This document shows positions 8,933 through 17,311 of a stretch of DNA of 34,195 nt, one piece after another. Numbering within the stretch: position 1 is the stretch's first letter; the number at the start of each line of letters is the position of its first letter. The notes under the pieces were generated by a model, which was not told the DNA's origin, did no database searches, and was given only the letters and a program-made list of their open reading frames with translations. The DNA is from Candidatus Vecturithrix granuli (GTDB lineage Bacteria; Moduliflexota; Moduliflexia; Moduliflexales; Moduliflexaceae). A program made the translations under genes and the position numbers. Location: NCBI GenBank assembly GCA_000739535.1, contig DF820483.1, positions 1 through 34,195 on the forward strand, given 5' to 3'.

Positions 8933-11340
8933 GATAGCTTACCCCATGACTTTCCAACAGACGCGTCAACAGCAAATTTCACATAACCTTCAACAGCTTC
9001 ATCAGCAGACTGTAGCATAAAATTGCTAACCACATCCGTAATGTGTTCGACCTCATCATCGTGACATTCCACCATAATAGCATCATGCACAAGATTAAAG
9101 ATGCGAGGATGATTTTCGTAATCACAATTCTGCTCAATCCACTGATTAAATCGTGTTGCTGCACGGAGACAGATATCAGAAGCAGTAGACTGAGGCATAA
9201 ATGCAAGAGCCTCATTCATAATGTTCTTGATATTCTCATCAGTCAATAGAGTGTACCGACGGTGACGACCGAATGGCGTAACTAAATCTTCGCCATCCTT
9301 GACCATCTTACGGATTGACTTCTGCCAATTGACAATCTCAGGAATAACAGAGAAGAACTTCTGCATATGCCCACGAGCTACTTCTACAGGAATTCCGAAT
9401 CCGTGCGCGATACCGAACTCCGTGCGCCCATAGTTAAGACCATAGACATACGTCTTAACCATAGTACGTTCTTCTTTCCAGAGACGGCACTCATCACACT
9501 TGCATTTATCAACATGATTCTGCGGCTTTACTGCTCCGGGATATAGAACAGGAACAAGTTCATCGAACACATCACGATCACTGTCATTGAAGATTTCAGT
9601 GAAGTAGTGATCGCCAGCAAAGTATGCTAATGTACGAAGTTCCGCCTGTGAATAGTCGATGTTGATGAATGAGTTATCCGATCGACTAGGAATGTACATC
9701 GTTTTGATCGGAGAATCTCGCGGAATATTCTGCAAGTTTGGATTTCGACTAGAGAGTCGTCCTGTAGTTGTCCCATGCAGAAGATACGAACTATTGATCC
9801 GGCCCTTGTAAAGACGATCTTTGACACCTGTAATATATGTGCCATTGAGCTTTGTTTCCTTACGATACTCTAAGAGCATCGTAGCAAACTTGCGAACAAG
9901 TTCGTCATTATTTGGGAAAGGCTTCTCGTACGCAAGTACGTTAAGCATCGTATCTTCGTCAGTAGAATCTAACCGAATTCCAAGATCCATAAAGAGCTTC
10001 TTGATCTGCAATGGTGATGCAGGATTAATTCCATCACCACGAGTATAGCCTTTAGGATTGACCTCATAAGCCATCAGAGACATAAAATGCTCTTTGCGCA
10101 TAATTGAAAGATCAAACTCAGCAGCTAAATTATCAAGATACTCTTTGTCGATAGTAATACCTTCGTATTCAACGTCCATCAACATATCAGACGCTTCACA
10201 CAAGAATCTATGAAGTTCAGTTAATCCATGCTCTTCAAGAAGAACTTCAAAGTACTTCTTTAAGAGATAAGTACATTCTACGTCGTAGGCATTGTATCTG
10301 TACAGAATCTCCCGAGGAATCTTTGAGAAATCTCGCTGAGGCCCAATGAATTTCTTAACCTCGTCGTCGTATGCAGGTGCTCCGAGGAACTCCTGAGCCA
10401 TATATTTAAGTCCATGAGTTCCAGTCCGTTCGTCGAGACAATACGAGGCGAGCATTGTGTCAAACCCAAGTTTCTGCTTACCAACATATGGACGCATTCC
10501 ATTGAGGTCAAACTTTCCATTCTGAGCTACAACGTTACATCGCAACATCATCTGTTTAATGATGAGCCAGACTTCTGCATTAAGCGCATTGTCAGTAATA
10601 ACGCGCGGCATACCATCATCAAATTTCATACCAACACAAAGCATAACGTGACGCTCTGGGTGTCCGAAACTCTCATCTTTGTCAATGGTACATTCAATGT
10701 CCATCGTAAGATCAGGAACATGCAGACGCGTAGTTGAACCTTCTGCATACAGCCAAGCTAATGCATCTTCGGGTGTATCCAGTACTTCAAAATCAGGCTC
10801 AACAAACTCTTTACCGTTGCTGAAAATCTTTCCGATATCTGTCACAAGATCAGGGAAACGAGCTTCCTGCATCATGCATACATATGGGTTTACAGTCGGA
10901 ATGACTTTATTCGGAATCCAATCTGAGCGCTTGAAGGGACCGACCCTCAACGCAGTCACACCCGTCCGCCCGAGGACGCTAGTGGCCGCCTCGTTGCCGA
11001 ACGTGACCACAGGGCCATCAGTAGCGGCAGCAATCTCGGCCAGCACACGTGGACGACAGGCAACTACTGCTTTAGCCGGAACTTTCTTATCTTCGGGACG
11101 GCAGAGAACGGCTGTAGTGTAGTAGTATGTAGGATTCTTCCCGTGATGCTTGAACACTTTAGAAAGCAGTTTTCCAGAGGTAGTGTTACAAAAACCACCG
11201 TTGTACTTTTCTGTTGCGCTCGGCATACCTCCCACGATTACTAAATCTGCCCTGTGGTCAGGAGAATCGTACCCCATAAATTCCGCATTGTTGTAAAGCG
11301 GGCAGTTCTCACAATCAGTTAACGGGTGTAGCGGTTCCAC
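8929..11340 (-). CDS. DNA polymerase, family A, with N-terminal uracil-DNA-glycosylase-like domain
   Basis: 803 residues from a GTG at 11340. An ATG 81 bases upstream (11421) is possible, but the GTG is preceded by AGGAGAGAATTTCA and overlaps the upstream gene far less. Domains: UDG-like with four cysteines in the Fe-S pattern (CENC at 10-13; the pair in VLCRP and VACRP); 3'-5' exonuclease (DIECT; NGKFDLNG; YNAYDVEC); polymerase palm with motif A DYSQAELR, motif B RTMVKTYVYGLNYG and motif C VHDAIMVE. The O-helix position is Tyr, as in T7. The usual UDG catalytic motifs are altered (GGMPSATE for GEAPG-type, NPY for HPS-type), so that domain may only bind. A CKCDEC insertion precedes motif B. 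It is the replicative polymerase. Confidence 0.88.
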   Translation of the reverse strand: MEPLHPLTDCENCPLYNNAEFMGYDSPDHRADLVIVGGMPSATEKYNGGFCNTTSGKLLSKVFKHHGKNPTYYYTTAVLCRPEDKKVPAKAVVACRPRVLAEIAAATDGPVVTFGNEAATSVLGRTGVTALRVGPFKRSDWIPNKVIPTVNPYVCMMQEARFPDLVTDIGKIFSNGKEFVEPDFEVLDTPEDALAWLYAEGSTTRLHVPDLTMDIECTIDKDESFGHPERHVMLCVGMKFDDGMPRVITDNALNAEVWLIIKQMMLRCNVVAQNGKFDLNGMRPYVGKQKLGFDTMLASYCLDERTGTHGLKYMAQEFLGAPAYDDEVKKFIGPQRDFSKIPREILYRYNAYDVECTYLLKKYFEVLLEEHGLTELHRFLCEASDMLMDVEYEGITIDKEYLDNLAAEFDLSIMRKEHFMSLMAYEVNPKGYTRGDGINPASPLQIKKLFMDLGIRLDSTDEDTMLNVLAYEKPFPNNDELVRKFATMLLEYRKETKLNGTYITGVKDRLYKGRINSSYLLHGTTTGRLSSRNPNLQNIPRDSPIKTMYIPSRSDNSFINIDYSQAELRTLAYFAGDHYFTEIFNDSDRDVFDELVPVLYPGAVKPQNHVDKCKCDECRLWKEERTMVKTYVYGLNYGRTEFGIAHGFGIPVEVARGHMQKFFSVIPEIVNWQKSIRKMVKDGEDLVTPFGRHRRYTLLTDENIKNIMNEALAFMPQSTASDICLRAATRFNQWIEQNCDYENHPRIFNLVHDAIMVECHDDEVEHITDVVSNFMLQSADEAVEGYVKFAVDASVGKSWGKLS

Positions 11341-11599
11341 TGAAATTCTCTCCTGACTTCCTAAAGCCTGTGGTACTACCTTGCGCAGCAAGGTACGATT
11401 CAATCGCGTCAACAAGAACAAATGTTCGTTGAATATGAAGGTTAGCCTGAGCTAACTGCCACTTCAATAATTCTAATGCTGTCTTAAGATCGCCTTCACC
11501 TGCCAATGCTGGAAGTTCGTCATTTAACGTCTCCATCATATTCATCATCAATACGATCGACGATTGCTGCGTTTCTTCACTCAATGCAATTTTCATCAT
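11315..11599 (-). CDS. Small helical protein between polymerase and primase-helicase
   Basis: 94 residues, mostly helical (ALELLKWQLAQANLHIQRTFVLVDAIESYL). It starts in a TAATG overlap with the primase-helicase stop and overlaps the GTG start of the polymerase by 26 bases. Its place between two replisome genes suggests a replication accessory, but no family was recognised. Confidence 0.65.
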   Translation of the reverse strand: MMKIALSEETQQSSIVLMMNMMETLNDELPALAGEGDLKTALELLKWQLAQANLHIQRTFVLVDAIESYLAAQGSTTGFRKSGENFSGTATPVN

Positions 11600-13809
11600 T
11601 AATCCCTCGCATAATAAACGAATCCGTCTCCATGTGCTTTCTTTTCAATGAGGCCGCGGTCCAGTAGTGTATCAAAAAGTGAACTAGCCTCGCGCGACGA
11701 AAGCTTAAATGTGCGCATAATCCGACTACGGGAAGCACCATCAGAATGACGCCGACGAATTGAGTCCATAATCAAATCAAGCTTACGCTCACTTGTAGTC
11801 TTTCCAACATTGTCAATGATTTCTTGAGAATATGCACGCCAATGTTCGCCGTAAGAGATAGCTCTAAGAATGTCGTGTAAATCTACGACAACCTTATCCG
11901 TCTCTCTTTGTCTCGCTGCTGCAATCAAAACTGCAGCTTTAAGAATCGACTTTGCTAGCCTATCCCCCACAGGTGTGTAAATATCAGGAAGCGACGATTG
12001 TGTTCCCAACTCCACTAGACGAAATTCGAGCTTGTTATATCGTGCCCATGCATCATCAGTAAGTTCTGCATCAAATTCTTTAATCGCCTCTACTTCCGTA
12101 TCCGCTCCTGCAAAGTGCAAGAGACGCACACCGTTGTAATGGTTATACATTTCCTTAAGCTCCTGAATAATGTTCAGACGCTCATTGGAAATCTTAGATG
12201 TTGGGGGACCGAGCGGTTTGATTCTGGTTACATCAGATTCAGCTGTGATAAAGATGAACCTAGGCAAGAATCCAGACGCAACATGCTCAAACGTTACGGC
12301 ACTAGTTACACGGTTCTTAATTCCTCCACCGAAAATGATGAGACGCGGATCACGGACTTCAATGACCTCTTTTCTCAACAGGCGCTTCTGTAATTTTCCA
12401 TCGTACAGCTTAGTAAGCATTTCTGGCATACCAGCCATATAGTCTTTCTTTGCCATAGACTCAATGAGTCCAGAGAACTCATCACGAAGGAAAATAGACG
12501 GTTTCTTCGGCCGCAACGACAAACTAGTAAACATACCTTCAATGGAACCATCCGTCGCTAGAATCGTAGAAGGATCAACTTCCTCTAAAATATCCATCGC
12601 AATATCCATTGAAGTAGTCTTACGGGTAAGCGTTGTGTCTGCAAGAATCATGAACCAAAGATTAGGAATAATAGTTCCGAAAGATGTAGGCAGGCCAACA
12701 GAACCGCAAAGAATAGCAGAAAGAAGCACAAACGCTCCCGCTTGGTGGTATTGATATGCAGCGTCGCCAAGACCGCTAGCCCACTCAATATAACGCTCAA
12801 CAAAACCAGGAGGATCATTTGCAATTAACGCTTTCTCTTCTCTGCTCATCAAAGACTCGATATTAGAGAAGTCCTCGATCGGTAGCTTTTTCTTAATTTC
12901 TGCTGTTTCCTGCGCACGACAAACCTCTTTCCAAAGTTGCGTTAAACTTCGGCGGTCACGGTCGTACTTATTACAGGCTGCATCGCGCGCAATAACAAAC
13001 ACTTTCTCACGTGAGAAACCTGCTTCAAACAACATAAGTTCAAGCTGCCAGAGTTTCTCACTCCACTTGTGCTCCATCGGAGTTTCAGTAAAGAGTTTGA
13101 GAATAAGAGGGCTAACTTCACGTCGAACCTTTTCAAGAATCTGCTCTCCTGATTCCTGTGGTAGCTCTTCCGGAAATTCCGCGTTAACGTACGTATAATC
13201 TGGCATTAACGGATAGTCGTCAAAGTCAGACATTCGATAGTAGCGCTTTTTGATCTCCCTGATCTTTACCACAGGGTAACCCATGTTATCAACATCTGGG
13301 TACTTGAAGTTAAATGTATCAGGAATCCGCAAAAGTTGAGTGATATCCCAGCCGCTAATATCTGCGCCATCGCTCTTGTGATAGTACGCGATTCTGCGAC
13401 TTAAATCCTCAGCGTCCTTCGGATCGACTTCTGTACTCGGATCAAAAATCCAGTATGCTTGATACCTATCAGGCGATGATTCAATCGTGATCGACGGAGG
13501 CTGTAGCATTTTGTCAGGATTACATCGGTCAAGGTCAGACCACGCATTTGTGGTGATTGACACATAATCACGAGAACGCTTTTTCTGGCTGAAAAGCTGC
13601 GGGCAGAAATACGCATGATTCATCATACCATACTGCTCTACGGCATCTAGAGCTTGATCCAATTCATCAGGATAAGTGAACCAAAGCTCTGTCATTTTGC
13701 GCTTATCAGATGTATCGAGAAAAGCAAGACATAGGTAGCCCCTGTTCCTTCCGAACAGAAGCTTGAAAAACATCTCGCGCTTGAACTTTGAGTTAACCTC
13801 TTCTACCAC
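11599..13809 (-). CDS. Primase-helicase fusion: AEP-like primase plus DUF3987-like ATPase
   Basis: 736 residues from a GTG at 13809. The N-terminal part carries an archaeo-eukaryotic primase-like pattern: acidic pair SDLD (91-94), SSPDRYQAYWIFD (111-123), WDITQLLRIPDTFN (154-167). The C-terminal part is a DUF3987/SF3-like ATPase with a Walker A-like loop at about 390-400 (ADTTLTRKTTS) and an acidic B-like motif RDEFSG (442-447). Residues about 680-736 look like a winged helix (ASRSRIMRTFKLSSREASSLF). The loop lacks the canonical GxxxxGK glycines. The protein should prime and unwind at the fork with the polymerase downstream. The start has only a weak ribosome site; Met13 is an alternative. 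Confidence 0.75.
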   Translation of the reverse strand: MVEEVNSKFKREMFFKLLFGRNRGYLCLAFLDTSDKRKMTELWFTYPDELDQALDAVEQYGMMNHAYFCPQLFSQKKRSRDYVSITTNAWSDLDRCNPDKMLQPPSITIESSPDRYQAYWIFDPSTEVDPKDAEDLSRRIAYYHKSDGADISGWDITQLLRIPDTFNFKYPDVDNMGYPVVKIREIKKRYYRMSDFDDYPLMPDYTYVNAEFPEELPQESGEQILEKVRREVSPLILKLFTETPMEHKWSEKLWQLELMLFEAGFSREKVFVIARDAACNKYDRDRRSLTQLWKEVCRAQETAEIKKKLPIEDFSNIESLMSREEKALIANDPPGFVERYIEWASGLGDAAYQYHQAGAFVLLSAILCGSVGLPTSFGTIIPNLWFMILADTTLTRKTTSMDIAMDILEEVDPSTILATDGSIEGMFTSLSLRPKKPSIFLRDEFSGLIESMAKKDYMAGMPEMLTKLYDGKLQKRLLRKEVIEVRDPRLIIFGGGIKNRVTSAVTFEHVASGFLPRFIFITAESDVTRIKPLGPPTSKISNERLNIIQELKEMYNHYNGVRLLHFAGADTEVEAIKEFDAELTDDAWARYNKLEFRLVELGTQSSLPDIYTPVGDRLAKSILKAAVLIAAARQRETDKVVVDLHDILRAISYGEHWRAYSQEIIDNVGKTTSERKLDLIMDSIRRRHSDGASRSRIMRTFKLSSREASSLFDTLLDRGLIEKKAHGDGFVYYARD

Positions 13810-13840
13810 TTCACAGCTTTCTTGATAGTTAGCGATTTAG

Positions 13841-13912
13841 GAGTGTTGAGGGCACAATTTCTTTGTCGTTTAATATCACGCAGCAACGTTATGGGTGCGG
13901 ATACCCTCAGCA
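13841..13912. other. Imperfect inverted repeat in the gap before the primase-helicase gene
   Basis: AGTGTTGAGGG (13841-13851) and CCCTCAGCACT (near 13902-13912) can pair with one G-U, enclosing about 50 bases, in the only sizeable gap of this operon part. It may fold in the leader RNA of the primase-helicase gene or attenuate read-through from the ssDNA-binding gene. Weak evidence. Confidence 0.3.
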
Positions 13913-13921
13913 CTTTATTGA

Positions 13922-14437
13922 TTACGGAAGCAGCTTATTGGTCCGCTTCGCCTTCCCAGCCGCAACAGTCTCGTCGTTAAGAGGCTGGAAACCCTTAACG
14001 CTGTTCTCGTACTCCGCGGGCGCCCCGGGGTCAACGCCGTAACTCTTCTTCTTACGAAGAACGTTGGCGATGAGCTTCTTGCCCTTGAACTCTTCCGGCT
14101 CAGGAACAATGCCAGTTTCCAGAGCACCAGCAAAGCCAGTAGCCTTAAGCCACTGAGCCATGTAGAAGTTATTCGGCTTACCAGTCTGCTTGTCGTAGAC
14201 TGTGAAGAGCATGATGTTCGGGAAGAACTTACGGTTGTTGAACGGGTTAGCCTCGTCCTCAACAGTAAGCTGCACCTTAAGCATCAGCTTGCCCTTATTA
14301 TCGCCGTTCTTGACCTCAGCGATTTCCGCGTCAGACACAACACAGATGTAGTCCCCAGCAGGAACCGGGTCATACTTAGCAGAACTACCCTCAGCCTTAA
14401 GATCCTCTTCAGAGAAATCGATCTTGAATCCAGCCAT
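13922..14437 (-). CDS. Single-stranded DNA-binding protein, DUF669-like
   Basis: 171 residues (MAGFKIDFSEEDLKAEG...). The PAGDYICVVSDAEIAEVKNGDNKGKL opening, followed by NRKFFPNIMLFTV and LKATGFAG, matches DUF669-type proteins, which occur next to Sak4-like recombinases and act as phage SSB. Codons are strongly C/G-ending compared with neighbours, a mark of high expression, which fits an SSB. AAAGGCAAGAAA precedes the ATG. The next gene upstream in the operon is the RecA-like ATPase. Confidence 0.75.
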   Translation of the reverse strand: MAGFKIDFSEEDLKAEGSSAKYDPVPAGDYICVVSDAEIAEVKNGDNKGKLMLKVQLTVEDEANPFNNRKFFPNIMLFTVYDKQTGKPNNFYMAQWLKATGFAGALETGIVPEPEEFKGKKLIANVLRKKKSYGVDPGAPAEYENSVKGFQPLNDETVAAGKAKRTNKLLP

Positions 14438-14471
14438 TTTCTTGCCTTTCGTTGTTTACTTACTTACTTGC

Positions 14472-15227
14472 TTATGCTGACATTAAACTGTACAGCTTTT
14501 CCATCGTAGGATTCATAATGATCTGATCTAACTTACCAGATCGATCCTTAGCGATGGTTGTTTCTGTCTTGCCAGTGAGAAGCATCCGAAGCTGTTCCTC
14601 ATCACCTGTTTCCTCGTTAACGCCTTCCTTCATATACATGAAGAAAACTTCATCGAGGAAGCCAGCGATTTCACCGGCAAGTTTGCCAGAGAGCGCAGGT
14701 CCATATGTGAACTTTCCAGTTCTAATGTCCTTGTCTTTGGCTGCTAAACATGTGAAGATGGTGTTGACTTCCAAATCACGGAAGCCACGAACGAACTTAC
14801 GCATCTGTTCGAGGTTAATTCCCCACTCACGCATGGACGGAACTTCCTCAATCATCTTCGCATTATTCGCTGCAACATCTGCCATAATGTGTAGCATGTT
14901 GAACTTCTGAGCTTCAGACAACGAATCAATAACGATTGTCTGATACCCATGATCCGAGTCAGCGAGCGCATTGTAAAGTGCCTGCATTTCTCGCCAGTTC
15001 TTGACTCGTACAACCTCAACATCTGGATAAGTATGACGGAGTGATTCTGTCCCACCTTCCATATCGATGAAGAGGACCGGTCGCATTTCGGCTACCGCAT
15101 CCGCGGAACCAGCTAGCACCGTTTTGCCAATACCTGGCTCTCCATATAACATGAAGTTAAAGTATTGGCTTCTTTGCGCAACCTTAGCTACGTCAAAGCC
15201 TAATTTTTCGAGTGAGAATGTACTAAT
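14472..15227 (-). CDS. RecA/Sak4-like recombinase ATPase, probable ATT start
   Basis: 251 residues if begun at an ATT (15227); the first ATG (15152) lies only three residues before Walker A (GEPGIGKT) and would remove the first beta strand (SQYFNFMLY). Upstream the frame is open only to a TGA and contains no ATG, GTG or TTG, while CACGGAGGTCAAGCAG places GGAGG eight bases before the ATT. Walker B is TIVIDSLSE. The sequence fits Sak4-like single-strand annealing ATPases that work with DUF669-type SSB and a PD-(D/E)XK nuclease, both encoded alongside. Confidence in the family is high, in the start moderate. Confidence 0.75.
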   Translation of the reverse strand: MSTFSLEKLGFDVAKVAQRSQYFNFMLYGEPGIGKTVLAGSADAVAEMRPVLFIDMEGGTESLRHTYPDVEVVRVKNWREMQALYNALADSDHGYQTIVIDSLSEAQKFNMLHIMADVAANNAKMIEEVPSMREWGINLEQMRKFVRGFRDLEVNTIFTCLAAKDKDIRTGKFTYGPALSGKLAGEIAGFLDEVFFMYMKEGVNEETGDEEQLRMLLTGKTETTIAKDRSGKLDQIIMNPTMEKLYSLMSA

Positions 15228-15460
15228 CTGCTTGACCTCCGTGCTTCATTGTTATAACCAAATTGCTTGACTAAACGTGTCCAATGCTCTTGATGCGTGG
15301 CACACCACTGTAGCACGTCAGGATCATTCTGCCAAATAATTTGAAGTTCTCGATAATGCCGAGACTTGGTACGTAACAGCATTTCGAGTTCACGATCAAA
15401 ACGACGTCTGCCGTTCTTATCACGAATCGGATTGAACTCTAAGATTTTACCGGCGCTCAT
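15200..15460 (-). CDS. Small basic protein of the recombination cluster
   Basis: 86 residues from ATG 15460 (MSAGKILEFNPIRDKNGRRR...). A longer frame to 15550 lies inside the nuclease gene and is not needed. Rich in Arg and aromatic residues (RELEMLLRTKSRHYRELQIIW), so possibly nucleic-acid binding. It overlaps the nuclease gene by 14 bases and the RecA-like gene by 28 bases. No family recognised. Confidence 0.65.
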   Translation of the reverse strand: MSAGKILEFNPIRDKNGRRRFDRELEMLLRTKSRHYRELQIIWQNDPDVLQWCATHQEHWTRLVKQFGYNNEARRSSRLVHSHSKN

Positions 15461-16613
15461 AGTACGGTGCTTTCTGCTCAAACATTGTGTCGATAGTGTA
15501 TTGATAATCTGCGCCAGTAGCGCGACCGATGCAAACTTGAAGAAACTCACAGTACGTACAGTTGAACTTGCCCGGCGACGGATAGATCACCTTTAGAGGA
15601 TTTACCATTTCTCGCGCAGTATCGTACAAGTCTTTATACGCAATTGCAAGCTGCTCATTATTGCGTCTGATTGTCTCCCTGTGGTAGAACGGCTTGCCGT
15701 TATCGCGGAGCCAGTCTAAGAACTCATCATACGCACCAGATTCAAGACCTTCCGCGTCACCGAGAGAAATCTCATCAACGTACATATCGTAATCAGTATC
15801 CTGATTCTTGTCTACAGAATACCAACGACCCATACGCTTGGATTTATTTCGACTCGGCGGTTTCGGGAAAGTCTTAAGAGCCTCGTGGTAGATAAATCCG
15901 GCTACGTCTTTACCGAGCAACCACAGGGCAACAGCGTAGTTTGTGACCTGCTCATCAAGTTCAAGCCATTCCCACTTATCCATCAGACGTGCCGTAGTTT
16001 TCCAGTCAAGAATCCAAATCTTATTTGTGCGCTTATCACGCAAGATCAAGTCGATTTGACCTTCAAGATGAACAGGTAGACCATCCCAATAATTTCGGCG
16101 TGCTGCTTCTGTACGAAGCTCGTCCTCGTCAAAATCTGTTTGATCAATTTTTGCCCAACAACGATCGCACTTACACATCAAAGGCTCTTTAGTGTCAGGG
16201 TTCACAATCGGCACAGAGAATGTCTGTTCAACAGCGAGAGATTCGTAGTTAATATCCTCCACAGGAGCAACAGTACCGAAGTAATACTCTAGCATTCCCA
16301 TGCCGAGTTCAATTCGTTCCTGATAATCCATGCGCTGTTCGATTGTGATTCCAGAACCAAGTTCCTCTTCCTGAGCTTTGCAAACCTCCACAAATTTCAG
16401 GATTGCGAGTTCTTTACGCGCGTCAGCAGGATAACCATTTGTCTGCGGATCATAGAAAACCTGCTTTGCCGCGTGGAATGCCGTACCAAATTCGAGCGGC
16501 TTTGCCGTAATCTTAGGATACAACATTCCAACGAACTTCATCTGATGCGCAAAGCGGCACTTTTTAAATAGCCGAATCTCAGAGACGTGAATCTCATGGA
16601 CTAGTTGTTTCAT
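15447..16613 (-). CDS. PD-(D/E)XK exonuclease, RecB/Cas4/AddB-like, with Fe-S cluster cysteines
   Basis: 388 residues. Nuclease motifs: His47 (FGTAFH), Asp188 (GQIDLI), Asp203 and Lys205 (LDWKTT), Gln222 and Tyr226 (QVTNYA). Cys19 plus Cys352, Cys355 and Cys361 (CTYCEFLQVC) form the split four-cysteine pattern of Fe-S nucleases of the Cas4/AddB type. A second Cys cluster (CKCDRC, 147-152) may bind zinc. The enzyme probably resects DNA ends for the Sak4-like ATPase and SSB. GGAGACGTACT precedes the ATG. Confidence 0.85.
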   Translation of the reverse strand: MKQLVHEIHVSEIRLFKKCRFAHQMKFVGMLYPKITAKPLEFGTAFHAAKQVFYDPQTNGYPADARKELAILKFVEVCKAQEEELGSGITIEQRMDYQERIELGMGMLEYYFGTVAPVEDINYESLAVEQTFSVPIVNPDTKEPLMCKCDRCWAKIDQTDFDEDELRTEAARRNYWDGLPVHLEGQIDLILRDKRTNKIWILDWKTTARLMDKWEWLELDEQVTNYAVALWLLGKDVAGFIYHEALKTFPKPPSRNKSKRMGRWYSVDKNQDTDYDMYVDEISLGDAEGLESGAYDEFLDWLRDNGKPFYHRETIRRNNEQLAIAYKDLYDTAREMVNPLKVIYPSPGKFNCTYCEFLQVCIGRATGADYQYTIDTMFEQKAPYYERR

Positions 16614-16936
16614 AGTACGTCTCCGATGTTAGCTTTCATAATCTTGTCCTTAATATCGAAGCCGTAGTTGCTCAGTTTAAAGCTGGCGACTTCTGGATTA
16701 GGTTTGCCCGGCCTTTTGCAGATAGGACATACCCACCAACCGCGCTTTTGAAGTTGAGTCCATCCATCCCTTTTGTGATAGAAAGGATGTTCTTCATCAC
16801 AAAATCGAGTAGGAAGCTTATACGACCCAGCTAGTATACCATACCCTGTCAACTCTTTTGTAACTGGATCAACTAGTTCTTGATGGAATCTAATAGCATC
16901 GTCCTCATCCTCAAACACTACGTAGGAGATAATCAT
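16610..16936 (-). CDS. Hypothetical protein with a CPIC half zinc-ribbon
   Basis: 108 residues (MIISYVVFEDEDDAIRFHQEL...). The first half has a beta-alpha-beta feel; later Cys48 (RFCDEEH) and CPIC (about 70-73, WWVCPICKRPGK) could bind a metal. It overlaps the nuclease start and the upstream gene's stop by four bases each. Function unknown. Confidence 0.7.
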   Translation of the reverse strand: MIISYVVFEDEDDAIRFHQELVDPVTKELTGYGILAGSYKLPTRFCDEEHPFYHKRDGWTQLQKRGWWVCPICKRPGKPNPEVASFKLSNYGFDIKDKIMKANIGDVL

Positions 16937-17163
16937 GACATTTCTTTAACTGCAGATTCGGCCATTTTATTGAGAAAGACTACCACAGCAGTAGCTCTAT
17001 CATGACTGAAATAGGTCAGTAGAATCTTACCATTTTTATCAAGAACGTCATAAACATACTCACGTTTCTCCCACTTAGAAACACCTTGATCACCGTATGT
17101 TAATACGTGGCGTTCTTCGTGTTCAGGCAGTTTTGGATATCTCTTTTGGCCCACCCGGAACAA
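16933..17163 (-). CDS. Hypothetical protein, TTG start
   Basis: 76 residues (MFRVGQKRYPKLPEHEER...). The start codon is TTG at 17163, with AAGGGAG about nine bases ahead, which makes the TTG credible despite a 41-base overlap with the preceding gene. No recognised family; the central KNGKILLTYFSHDRATAVVVFLN looks like strand-turn-strand-helix. Confidence 0.6.
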   Translation of the reverse strand: MFRVGQKRYPKLPEHEERHVLTYGDQGVSKWEKREYVYDVLDKNGKILLTYFSHDRATAVVVFLNKMAESAVKEMS

Positions 17164-17311
17164 CTAAGTACTCCCTTGTTACTAGAACCCTATCATTGGA
17201 AATATCGACATTGACGATATTTTGATTCTCCAGTAGATCCGTGTTCAGCCCTAGAAGCTTAAGAGCCTCTAGGACCGAATCACGATACATTGCCGCAGGC
17301 TGGTTAGACAA
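17123..17311 (-). CDS. Hypothetical protein, probable TTG start
   Basis: 62 residues (MSNQPAAMYRDSVLEALKLLG...). The first start is TTG at 17311, overlapping the end of the 280-residue gene by eight bases, with AAGGATAAGG upstream. An ATG at 17290 has no ribosome site. Its 3' end overlaps the next gene by 41 bases in another frame. No family recognised. Confidence 0.5.
   Translation of the reverse strand: MSNQPAAMYRDSVLEALKLLGLNTDLLENQNIVNVDISNDRVLVTREYLVVPGGPKEISKTA

Noticed and set aside
8929-11421. Polymerase start at ATG 11421
   Set aside because: It would overlap the upstream gene by 107 bases and lacks a clear ribosome site, whereas GTG 11340 has AGGAGA at the right distance.
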